Assembly (NCBI GenBank): GCA_036558265.1
Contig: DATBFY010000081.1
Span: forward strand, 1 to 14,092
Length of the DNA stretch: 14,092 nt
Direction: 5' to 3'
From: RYN-433 sp036558265
Lineage (GTDB): Bacteria > Planctomycetota > Phycisphaerae > Tepidisphaerales > Tepidisphaeraceae
This document shows positions 1 to 6,222 of this stretch, in pieces. Under the pieces are notes generated by a model, which was given only the letters and a program-made list of their open reading frames with translations, was not told the DNA's origin and did not search any database. Every line of letters starts with the position of its first letter. Positions within the stretch are counted from its first letter, which is position 1. The position numbers were made by a program, and so were the translations under genes.

Positions 1-1811
1 TAGACCATCCCAATGTGGAATTTCGCCCCCTCTTTGGCGAACCGTGCGTACGGCCCAGTGAGGTCACGATCGCTGGCCTTGAACAGGTTGTGGGCTTCCT
101 CAAAGTACAGTTGCACGTAATGGCCACCGAGGCGGTCTGATACGAACCTCTCTTCCTGATGGCCGAACACCGCCCGAGACAATAGGTCGGAGAAGTACTG
201 GCGGATCTCGTCCGTCGCGTTACCGAGGTCCAGGATCACCGTTCGGCCGCCGTCGAGGTGGGTCAGGATTTCGGCGACGAAGTCTCCGGCGTTTGCATCG
301 TGGAACCGTCGGTACGGCTGGAGGAGCACCGGCCCTGAGCGTCCCGGTCCAGGCGCTAGGAACTTCAATACGGCCAAGTCGTCGGCGTCGAAAAGATCAC
401 CACCTGAGGATGACCTGAGCGAGTTCGGCCCGTGAGCCTGTACATACAATGCGAACGCTTCCAGTTCGGCCGTAAGTTGGGTCAGGTTCGATGGGTCCGG
501 CGGCGCGGCCGCCTCGTGAACCGTCCCCCGTTGTGTGGCATTGAAGTGCGGGTCGAACCCGCGGGTGTAACCCGAGCCCAGCCCTAACGCGCGCAGCCTC
601 GGCTCGTCGGCGTCAAAGCCGGCGCGGTGTAAAACAGCCCAGTACATCTGGATCTTGCGGATCGCGCGGATCTTGTCACTGCCATCGGGCATGGCTCGCG
701 TTTCCGCGATCGATGGCATCTCCACGCTCGCGAACGCTGCGATGTACCCGGAGCTCCGCTGGTCCTGGCGTAGCATTGACGCGAGTACGTTCATGCACGA
801 GTCGGGCTGCTCGTAGAAGTTCAGGCGCAACGGTCGCGAGGGCGTGCCGCGCCGGGACGTCAGCGCGTAGACCTCGCAACGGGCCGCGTTGGCCGAGCGA
901 ATCGACCGGCTGCCGTCTTGAGGGTTGTCGTTCGCGTACTCCCCGTTGAGGTCGAAGATCAGCTGGCCGACCGTGATCGTCACGTCACGGCCGTCGGCGG
1001 CCCTCACCGTCGCGGGTGTTGCGTCGATCATCCCTTGGGCGAGGAGCTTCACCACGTTCGACTTTCCCAACCTCGTCTTGCCGAACATGGCAGTGCGCCG
1101 GCCGGCAAAATCCCTCATCGAGACGCGCACCGGGATCTGCGGGTCTCCATTGGTCGCGCCGAACTGGCACTCCGTCGCGCGGAGCGTACCAATGGTCGCA
1201 GGTAGATCCGCGCCCACCGTGCCGTTGACGACCATCTCGAGCAGCCGGCGATCGGGCGCGAATACCTGGTAGCGGTGGGCGCTTACCACGTTGTTGACGT
1301 CGCCGCTGTAGGCGAGCCGTCGGGCTTCCTGCGGGTCGGCGTAGAACATGCCCAGCACGTCGCAGTCGAGCGCCCCCCACTGCAGCTCCCCCTGCGTCCA
1401 GACGTCCAACTCGGGCATGGCCCGTTTGTGAAGCTCAAAATAGGTCTGTTGCACTTGGTTGCTCAACGGCGTGGTGGAGACGTCCGTCACGCGGAGCAGG
1501 GTGAAGTGCGGCGGCAGATTCGATGTGTCAGCCGACGTGAGCAGGTCGGCCGGCGTCATGATGAGGAACGAGCCGCGCGGGATCCCCCCGACCGCCAGCT
1601 TGTAGGGGTCGGACGTGATGATCCGGGCCTGGTCATAACCCAGTTCCAGCACGTACCCAACGAAGCGCCAACGTCGGGCAAGAGCATCAGGATCTCGCGA
1701 CAACTCGATGCGGCGTTGCTCCTCCAAGAAATGCCGCAGCGCGTCAATGGGATTGTCTTGCGTCGTGGCCTGGTTAAAGAGTTGGCCCAAGTTCCGTTCG
1801 CGCTCAGACAT
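1..1811 (-). CDS. HerA/DUF87-type P-loop ATPase, 3' end beyond the window
   Basis: The reading frame is open from an ATG at 1811 to the left edge, giving 603 residues without a stop. The Walker A motif GKTRLGKS is at residues 244-251, followed by NVVKLLAQ. The Walker B motif is QLYFEEAHN, with Glu571-Glu572, as in HerA/FtsK-type ATPases. Residues 1-230 form a long N-terminal region (SERERNLGQLFNQAT, GYVLELGYDQARI) that I recall from bacterial proteins annotated only as ATP-binding protein. HerA ATPases form hexameric rings that translocate DNA, often with a nuclease such as NurA; that partner role is inference here. GGAGG at 1817-1821 is a good ribosome site 5 bases before the ATG. The gene follows the methyltransferase by 15 bp, so they are almost certainly co-transcribed. 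The C-terminal end and downstream partner are missing. The family call is fairly sure; the biological role is not. Confidence 0.85.
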   Translation of the reverse strand, partial: MSERERNLGQLFNQATTQDNPIDALRHFLEEQRRIELSRDPDALARRWRFVGYVLELGYDQARIITSDPYKLAVGGIPRGSFLIMTPADLLTSADTSNLPPHFTLLRVTDVSTTPLSNQVQQTYFELHKRAMPELDVWTQGELQWGALDCDVLGMFYADPQEARRLAYSGDVNNVVSAHRYQVFAPDRRLLEMVVNGTVGADLPATIGTLRATECQFGATNGDPQIPVRVSMRDFAGRRTAMFGKTRLGKSNVVKLLAQGMIDATPATVRAADGRDVTITVGQLIFDLNGEYANDNPQDGSRSIRSANAARCEVYALTSRRGTPSRPLRLNFYEQPDSCMNVLASMLRQDQRSSGYIAAFASVEMPSIAETRAMPDGSDKIRAIRKIQMYWAVLHRAGFDADEPRLRALGLGSGYTRGFDPHFNATQRGTVHEAAAPPDPSNLTQLTAELEAFALYVQAHGPNSLRSSSGGDLFDADDLAVLKFLAPGPGRSGPVLLQPYRRFHDANAGDFVAEILTHLDGGRTVILDLGNATDEIRQYFSDLLSRAVFGHQEERFVSDRLGGHYVQLYFEEAHNLFKASDRDLTGPYARFAKEGAKFHIGMV

Positions 1812-1816
1812 TGCCA

Positions 1817-1821
1817 CCTCC
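1817..1821 (-). promoter_or_regulatory. Ribosome binding site of the HerA-like ATPase
   Basis: GGAGG on the minus strand, 5 bases upstream of the ATG at 1811. It lies within the 15-bp gap after the methyltransferase stop codon and fixes the ATPase start. Confidence 0.75.
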
Positions 1822-1826
1822 GACGA

Positions 1827-2672
1827 TCAATTCCGAGTTGGCCTGCCCCGTCCCAGCGCGGTCACGACCAGTTCCCCGAAGTGCTTGCGGCTCACAACGT
1901 CCGCGGAGATGCCACTGTACCGATCCACTGTATGGAATCCAAACTTGAAGCGCGCATAAAGTCCACGAACGGAGGCGTGATTGGCATTGGTGGCGACGAT
2001 TCGTACCCCCCGGTCACGCGCGCGGGAAAGTGCTCTGACCAGGCGGACCTGATCGTCCCACGAGAAGAGCCGTTCGTTGTACTTCACGAATCCGTTCACG
2101 TTGTGTCGAACTGTGTAAGGTGGGTCCGCGAACACAAGATCGCCCGCCTGGGCGGCGTCGACTAGTGGTTCGAAGTCCCAGGCCCGCAACTCCGCGGTCT
2201 CCAGTAGCCGTCCAATCGACTCGAAGTCGTCGGTAGGGAGGACCACGGACGACCTAGTCCCCTTCGGCACGTTGAAGACGCCACGTCGGTTGACGCGATA
2301 GATCCCGTTAAAGCAAGTGCGGTTGAGGTAAATGAACCGCGCCGCGCGCTCCGCGAGGCTGGTGGGCGCGCGATCACGCATCTTGTAATAATAACGGTCA
2401 CCGTGTGCGGATTGGTGCGTTTCGAGCAGTCGAACGACACTCCGCCAATCCTCTTTGATTGCCCTGTACGTGGCGATCAGATCCACGTTGGCGTCGCCGA
2501 GCAGCGCGCGGCACGGTCTAAGATGAAAGAAGACAGAGCCCGCCCCAAGGAACGGCTCGATGTACCGACCGGCCGCAACGGTCGGCAGCAGGTCGGCGAA
2601 GGCGCCGCTAACAAACCATCGTTTTCCGCCCGGCCACTTAAGAAACGGCGGGATCACCGGCAAGTCACGCAT
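1827..2672 (-). CDS. dam: D12-class (Dam-type) DNA adenine-N6 methyltransferase
   Basis: A 281-residue protein, near the usual Dam length of about 270-280. FLKWPGGKRW at residues 10-19 is the N-terminal Dam box (usually FLKWAGGK). PFLGAGSVFF around 40-49 is the SAM-binding motif. NRTCFNGIYR followed by FNVPKG is the conserved central block of Dam enzymes. DPPY at 183-186 is catalytic motif IV. It should methylate adenine N6; the usual target of this class is GATC, but the specificity cannot be read from the sequence. I chose the ATG at 2672 because the homologous region begins right after it. An upstream start at 2732 would overlap the recombinase remnant and add 20 unconserved residues. No clear Shine-Dalgarno sequence precedes 2672. 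It is the first gene of a pair with the HerA-like ATPase. As a solitary methyltransferase it could be a mark maker, or the self-protection arm of a restriction-like module. Confidence 0.93.
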   Translation of the reverse strand: MRDLPVIPPFLKWPGGKRWFVSGAFADLLPTVAAGRYIEPFLGAGSVFFHLRPCRALLGDANVDLIATYRAIKEDWRSVVRLLETHQSAHGDRYYYKMRDRAPTSLAERAARFIYLNRTCFNGIYRVNRRGVFNVPKGTRSSVVLPTDDFESIGRLLETAELRAWDFEPLVDAAQAGDLVFADPPYTVRHNVNGFVKYNERLFSWDDQVRLVRALSRARDRGVRIVATNANHASVRGLYARFKFGFHTVDRYSGISADVVSRKHFGELVVTALGRGRPTRN

Positions 2673-2685
2673 GTGCGCCCGATGA

Positions 2686-3137
2686 TCACGAATTGACCAG
2701 CTTGATGCAACAACGGTGCACGCGGATGCCAACCTGCGTGGTGGTGACCAGCCGGTGGCCCAGCACGTCGCGGATCATCACCACGTCCACGCCGGTCTTC
2801 ACCAGGTGCGTGCGAACCTATGACGCAGCTTGTGCGGCGGGACACGCTTGGGGTGCGGGCCATTCGGGCGAACTTCTTCACCGCGCTCGTACACCGCACC
2901 GCGGGCCATGCCCCGTCCGCGCACGCTCTGGAGGGACGGCTCGGCTGGATGTGCCCGCGCTGCCGGCGAAACGCCGCCAGCGATTGCGCCCATCCGCACG
3001 TTGCGTGGGACGGAGCGTTCGTGGCCTCCCTTGCCGCGCACCCGCACCAGTCGCTCGTCCGGGTCCACACTTTCTTCCCGCAGGCCGGCGCACTCGCCGG
3101 GCACGACCCGCCGATTGAGAGTTTGTCTGTTGAACAA
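2686..3137 (-). pseudogene. Decayed tyrosine recombinase (integrase), C-terminal catalytic domain only
   Basis: The minus strand reads ECAGLREESVDPDERLV, then VRVRGKGGHERSVP, the box-I flank and beta-strand region of XerC/D-like integrases. Further on come PKRVPPHKLRHRFA and, in another frame, HLVKTGVDVVMIRDVLGH, the HxLRH...LGH box II region. At least one base is missing near 2806, between RFA and THLV. A second stretch around 2850-2885 (VKKFARMA) is only readable one frame off, so two more shifts are needed. The segment that should hold the catalytic Tyr reads TTQVGIRV, with Gly where the nucleophile is expected. The N-terminal DNA-binding domain and the first catalytic Arg are absent. The gene is dead on several counts. 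It ends 14 bp before the methyltransferase start and probably marks an old integration boundary. Confidence 0.8.
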
Positions 3138-3168
3138 AGCGTGGGTAATCCGGACGGAAACCGGAGAA

Positions 3169-3204
3169 CAAAAAAGAAGCCCGCCGGGCCAGGGGCCGAC
3201 GGGC
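3169..3204 (-). terminator. Rho-independent terminator after tatA
   Basis: On the minus strand, a 9-bp stem (GCCCGTCGG pairing with the segment ending CGGGC, one G-T pair) with an 8-base loop is followed by TTCTTTTTTG. It lies 43 bp beyond the tatA stop codon and separates the rluD-tatA transcript from the recombinase remnant. Confidence 0.8.
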
Positions 3205-3246
3205 GTAGATGTTTGTTACCGGGATGACACGCCAGACCTGAAAAGG

Positions 3247-3594
3247 TTAGCCGTGCGTCGAAGTCGTGGCGGCGGTGGTGTTCTCGACCGGCTTGCCGGT
3301 GTAGGGGTCGAACTTGAACTGGGATTGCCCGGTCGCCGCCGTTTGCGGGGGAAGGGCCTGGACGGGCTGGCTCTCGGTGGTCAGTTGAGGCTGGGCCGCG
3401 GGGGCGGGCTTGGCGTTGGAGTTGGCTTCGACCTCGTCCTCGACGCCCTTGAGGCCCTTCTTGAACTCGACGATGCCCTTGCCCAGGCTTCGTCCGACCT
3501 CGGGCAGACGCTTTCCGAAGAGCAGGAGACCGATGGCGGCGATGATGATCCACTCGGCGCCCGTGGGCATGCCTAGCGCGATGGGAGTGAGCAT
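3247..3594 (-). CDS. tatA: Sec-independent protein translocase subunit TatA
   Basis: A 115-residue protein with a single N-terminal membrane segment (EWIIIAAIGLLLFG, about residues 14-27). The invariant FGxxxLPE-type hinge (LFGKRLPEVGRSLGKG) and the amphipathic helix (IVEFKKGLKGVEDEVE) follow. A Pro/Ala/Gln-rich tail (NAKPAPAAQ onward, about 60 residues) ends at ENTTAATTSTHG. TatA oligomerises in the inner membrane to pass folded, twin-arginine-signal proteins. The short amphipathic helix followed by a disordered tail is normal; TatB is usually longer. The start is the ATG at 3594, with AGAGG at 3600-3604 five bases upstream. A TATAAT box lies between rluD and tatA, so tatA has its own promoter as well as probable read-through from rluD. 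tatC is not in the window. Confidence 0.95.
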   Translation of the reverse strand: MLTPIALGMPTGAEWIIIAAIGLLLFGKRLPEVGRSLGKGIVEFKKGLKGVEDEVEANSNAKPAPAAQPQLTTESQPVQALPPQTAATGQSQFKFDPYTGKPVENTTAATTSTHG

Positions 3595-3679
3595 AAGAAC
3601 CTCTTTTGCAAACGGTTATGGGCGACCGATGAACGGCGCGCCCCGTGGCCGGGGCGGCTAAACGACTGTCCTACCTCTC

Positions 3680-3709
3680 ATTATACGTCGCGGGGGGCGA
3701 AAGGTTAAA
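3680..3709 (-). promoter_or_regulatory. Probable tatA promoter
   Basis: A perfect TATAAT lies on the minus strand at 3685-3680, with TTTAAC at 3709-3704 eighteen bases upstream as a weak -35. The -35 overlaps the rluD stop codon. The resulting leader of about 80 bases holds a GC-rich hairpin (CGCCCCG/CGGGGCG, about 3641-3658) before the ribosome site. Confidence 0.55.
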
Positions 3710-4838
3710 CGCGATCGGCCCTTAAAATCTCCAACAGGCGGGACATGTCGGGCGGCAGGGGCGCGGCGAGGGTCATTTTTTCGCGGGTGCCGGGGTGGGT
3801 GAAGGTGATCTCGTAGGCGTGGAGGGCCTGGCGGGCGAAGCGAAAGCCGCCGCCGCCTACACCGCCGGCCTCGAAGATCCGGCCGCCGTACATCGTGTCG
3901 CCGACCATGGGGACGCCCAAGGCCGACATGTGGACGCGCAACTGGTGGGTGCGACCGGTTTTGGGGGAGAGCTTAATGAAGGAGAATTTGCCGGCGGGCG
4001 GGGACGGCAATTTGCGGTCATTGGGGTGATCACTTTCGATCAGCCGAATGCCGGCGGCGGTTCCCGCTTCCCGCTTCTCGCTTCTGGCTTCTCCTCCAAA
4101 TATCTCCTGCACCTCGTACTTGGTGACGGCGGGTTTGCCGCCGTTTTCGACCTTTCGGACGGCCTGTCGCTCGCGCACGTAGCGGTCCTTGCCGATGGGC
4201 ATGTCGATCACGTCGCTGAGCAGTTGTGGCGCGCCGTGGATGATGGCGAGGTAGGTTTTCTGGATGGTGCGGTCTTCGAACTGACGGGCCATGCGCCAAT
4301 GGGCCTCGTCGCTCTTGGCGACGAGCATGACGCCCGTCGTGTTGCGATCCAGGCGGTGGAGGATGCCGGGCCGCCAGTTGCCGTTGATGCTGGACCAGCG
4401 CTGGCCGTAGTGCACCAGGCCATTGACGAGGGTTCCGGTCCAGACGCCGCGGGCGGGGTGGACCATGAGGTCAGCCTGCTTGTTGAGGGCGAGGAAGTGG
4501 TCGTCCTCGTAGATGACGTCGAGCGGGATCGGTTCGGGAACCAGTTCGGTCACGGGTTCGGGCGGGGCGACCATCTCGATCGTGTCGCCGTCGCGCGGGC
4601 GGTAGCTGGCCTTGACGATGCGGCCGTTGACCTTGACCAGGCCCTCATCGATCAGCTTCTGGACCCCGTTGCGCGAGAGGTAGGGGATGCGGTCGGTGAG
4701 GTACTGGTCGATGCGGCGGGTGAGGTTCTTGTGGAGTTGAAAGGTGAGGTGCTCGACGTCGGGCGCGGCATCGTCGGAGTCGGCGGCGTCGGATTCGATC
4801 TCGGCTTCGGAGTCGGATGGGGCGTTCTTCTCGATCAC
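3705..4838 (-). CDS. rluD: RluA/RluD-family 23S rRNA pseudouridine synthase with an insertion
   Basis: A 377-residue protein. It has an acidic, Ser/Asp/Ala-rich extension (1-30), then an S4 RNA-binding domain (about 39-85, RIDQYLTDRIPYLSRNGVQKLI...VKVNGRIVK). The RluA catalytic domain carries GILHRLDRNTTG with catalytic Asp164, KTYLAIIHG, and TGRTHQLRVHMSALG near the C-terminus. The family isomerises specific uridines in 23S rRNA. RluD is the likeliest orthologue because of the S4 domain, but RluC-like specificity is possible. Between VQEIFGG and FSFIKLSPKTGRTHQ there is an insertion of about 35 residues that begins with a 7-bp tandem repeat and remains in frame. The start is a GTG at 4838. 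No Shine-Dalgarno sequence precedes it, but TATAAT lies 8 bases upstream, which suggests a leaderless message. tatA follows after 110 bp. Confidence 0.92.
   Translation of the reverse strand: MIEKNAPSDSEAEIESDAADSDDAAPDVEHLTFQLHKNLTRRIDQYLTDRIPYLSRNGVQKLIDEGLVKVNGRIVKASYRPRDGDTIEMVAPPEPVTELVPEPIPLDVIYEDDHFLALNKQADLMVHPARGVWTGTLVNGLVHYGQRWSSINGNWRPGILHRLDRNTTGVMLVAKSDEAHWRMARQFEDRTIQKTYLAIIHGAPQLLSDVIDMPIGKDRYVRERQAVRKVENGGKPAVTKYEVQEIFGGEARSEKREAGTAAGIRLIESDHPNDRKLPSPPAGKFSFIKLSPKTGRTHQLRVHMSALGVPMVGDTMYGGRIFEAGGVGGGGFRFARQALHAYEITFTHPGTREKMTLAAPLPPDMSRLLEILRADRV
4061..4096. repeat. Degenerate 7-bp tandem repeat inside rluD
   Basis: On the plus strand there are five consecutive units: TTCCCGC, TTCCCGC, TTCTCGC, TTCTGGC and a final TTCTCC. 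Three units make 21 bp, so the array can stay in frame; on the coding strand it reads as SEKREAG-type residues. It lies in a part of the protein with no counterpart in the usual RluD fold. Confidence 0.8.
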
Positions 4839-4846
4839 GATGGGGG

Positions 4847-4852
4847 ATTATA
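4847..4852 (-). promoter_or_regulatory. -10 box of rluD (possible leaderless transcript)
   Basis: A perfect TATAAT on the minus strand ends 8 bases before the GTG start of rluD. No convincing -35 hexamer is seen at 16-18 bases upstream. Confidence 0.5.
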
Positions 4853-4887
4853 TGCGGTGGGGGCAGGCGGAGGGGGCGCGGGATGGT

Positions 4888-4962
4888 AAGCACCAAGGAC
4901 CAAGCATCAAATCTCAAACGAATTCGAATGACCAACCAATCAATGACCCAAACGGCGCCGGG
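4888..4962. repeat. A/C-rich short-word tract, intergenic
   Basis: About 75 bp of short related words (CACCAAGGACCAAGC, ATCAAATCTCAAACG, AATTCGAATGACC, AACCAATCAATGACCC), poor in G and T on the plus strand. It is very different in composition from the surrounding G+C-rich DNA. It sits between rluD and the DUF4058 stub. Such tracts are, from memory, dispersed intergenic repeats in Planctomycetes and neighbouring phyla; no second full copy is in this window. Confidence 0.55.
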
Positions 4963-4998
4963 CGGCGCCGGGATGGCGTCGGGCGTCCTCCGGGATGG

Positions 4999-5004
4999 TA
5001 TAAT
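4999..5004 (+). promoter_or_regulatory. -10 box of the DUF4058 stub
   Basis: A perfect TATAAT lies 25 bases before the ATG at 5030. A GAGGAG ribosome site at about 5018-5023 lies between them. No clear -35 is seen. Confidence 0.5.
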
Positions 5005-5029
5005 TCCAGGCAACGCCCGAGGAGCCGAG

Positions 5030-5167
5030 ATGTCCAGCCCCTTTCCCGCAACGGACCCGTACATTGAAGCTTACGGCGATTGGCTCGACTTCCGCGGCGC
5101 GTTCACGTCCTATTGTTGTGATTACCTGAACGAGCGACTTCTCGAAAGTTACGTTTTGGGGAGCTGA
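5030..5167 (+). pseudogene. Truncated DUF4058 protein (N-terminal stub)
   Basis: A 45-residue open frame starts MSSPFPATDPYIEAYGDWLDF and reaches NERLLESYV before a TGA. This matches the very start of DUF4058 proteins as I recall them (MPSPFPGMDPYLE, W, DFH, then L..L...Y). Those proteins are normally about 250 residues, of unknown function, and multi-copy in cyanobacteria and planctomycetes. The stub keeps a good -10 box and ribosome site, so it may still be expressed. Frames downstream of the stop show no further family sequence that I can recognise, so a deletion or rearrangement removed the rest rather than a single stop mutation. It could alternatively be a genuine small protein built from the conserved N-terminal motif. 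Confidence 0.7.
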
Positions 5168-5490
5168 CGCGGGATCGGCGCGGGTCGGACGGAATTCCGG
5201 ATTCTTTCGCCCCGTCGCCCGGGGATTTCGGCTATGATCATAGTAAGGCCGCGGCCACACGATGGGGCCGGCGCCTTGATTCGCTCTCCCTTCTGAGTCG
5301 CCGGGGGCGGCACTTTAGCGAGTTTGAGTCCTCACGGACGGATCGGTGCGTGGCCGGCGCGCACGTTCGCCGGGTGTTTTCCGGCGGTGGTCGATTGGCG
5401 CGCGCGCGGCGTGCCGCGCCGTGTCATCTCGTAGGGCGCGCGGGTGATCGCGGGCCTGGCGTTCGACGTCGGAAAGCGAAGGTGAATCGC
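5168..5490. other. Gene-poor region upstream of the three-gene cluster
   Basis: I see no convincing coding sequence here. It holds a perfect 12-bp palindrome, CTATGATCATAG (5232-5243), which includes a TATGAT -10-like box, and a 10-bp palindrome, CGGAATTCCG, near 5189-5198. It is the only candidate promoter region for the plus-strand cluster that follows; the long leader would be about 240 bases. Confidence 0.5.
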
Positions 5491-5799
5491 GTGGACGAAC
5501 TCATGAGCGATGCGGTCGCCGCCGGGGCCCGGCGGTCACCGGCGGGAGACCTGTCGCGCGAGATCGAGTCGGCGGTGGAGCGTCAGCCGCTGGATCGCGT
5601 GCGCTGCGTGCGCGTGTTCGACGACTACTACCGGTGTAACTGGTGGTCGCCGCTGTCGCCGCAGGACGCGTCGCGGCAGCCGCTGGCCGAATGGGCGCGA
5701 CTGGCGATGCACCGGGTGCGCAAGAGCCGTTTCCTGCGTGCGACGTCGCACGCGGGGGAACTGATGATCGAATCGGCCGGACCGGACGCGCGCGAGTAG
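5491..5799 (+). CDS. Uncharacterised small protein with YYRCNWW motif
   Basis: About 102 residues with no family I can name. A charged N-terminal part (DELMSDAVAAGARR...DLSREIESAVERQPLD) leads to RVRCVRVFDDYYRCNWWSPLSP. A basic C-terminal part follows (WARLAMHRVRKSRFLRATSHAGELMIES) that looks like an amphipathic helix plus a beta-hairpin. The cluster of aromatic residues with Cys and the basic tail suggests a nucleic-acid or partner-binding module; that is inference. The start is uncertain: GTG at 5491 has AAGGTGA just upstream and is preferred. GTG at 5482 and ATG at 5503 are in frame. It is the first of three co-directional genes with gaps of 46 and 65 bp. Confidence 0.6.
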   Translation: MDELMSDAVAAGARRSPAGDLSREIESAVERQPLDRVRCVRVFDDYYRCNWWSPLSPQDASRQPLAEWARLAMHRVRKSRFLRATSHAGELMIESAGPDARE

Positions 5800-5845
5800 C
5801 CCGGCGGTGTGCCGCGCGCCACGGCGGACGAAGGGTTGAACGCTT

Positions 5846-6157
5846 ATGGGACAGAGTGCGACTCAACGATTCCTGTGCGCGGCGCACCGGGCAACCGGGG
5901 CGGGCGACTACTTCCGCTGGGAAACCGTCGGCACGGCGCTGGGGTTTGCGGACGGGGACTCGCGCCGCGCGGTCGAGTCGCTCGACCAGCGCAAGCTGGT
6001 GATCCTGCTTCGGGAGGGCAATGCGCGGATGCTGCCCGCGGGCCGCCAGTTGGCGGTCGAACTGGAGTTTCGCGCCGCCGCGCGCGGGGGTGGGGGCGGC
6101 GGCGGCGGTGGCGGCGGCCGAGGCTCGCGCCCGCGCGCCCCGAATGGCGGGCGGTGA
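5846..6157 (+). CDS. Uncharacterised winged-helix-like protein with poly-Gly tail
   Basis: A 103-residue protein. Residues about 20-70 (DYFRWETVGTALGFADGDSRRAVESLDQRKLVILL, then GNARMLPAGRQLAVELEF) have the rhythm of a winged helix: two helices, a recognition-type helix, and a short wing. That suggests DNA binding and perhaps control of the cluster. From about residue 80 comes a run of eleven Gly, then an Arg/Pro-rich end (RGSRPRAPNGGR). The Gly run is coded by GGC/GGG/GGT repeats that are prone to slippage, so the tail length may vary between strains. GAAGGG lies 10 bases before the ATG. The gene could be a DNA-binding regulator or a phage- or plasmid-type accessory protein; I do not recognise an established family. 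Confidence 0.6.
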   Translation: MGQSATQRFLCAAHRATGAGDYFRWETVGTALGFADGDSRRAVESLDQRKLVILLREGNARMLPAGRQLAVELEFRAAARGGGGGGGGGGGRGSRPRAPNGGR

Positions 6158-6222
6158 ACTGGCCGGTGGTCCGGGCACGCCGCGGGTTGCGGGCGCGGAC
6201 AGACTTTCCGAGAGGATTTAAC

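Noticed and set aside
1275..2165. Plus-strand open frame of 296 codons
   Set aside because: It is antisense to the methyltransferase and ATPase, both well supported.
2654..3553. Minus-strand open frame of 299 codons across the integrase remnant and tatA
   Set aside because: It overlaps tatA out of frame and only catches pieces of the recombinase; better explained as a shifted frame of a pseudogene.
3795..4889. Plus-strand open frame of 364 codons
   Set aside because: It is antisense to rluD, whose S4 domain and catalytic motif are clear.
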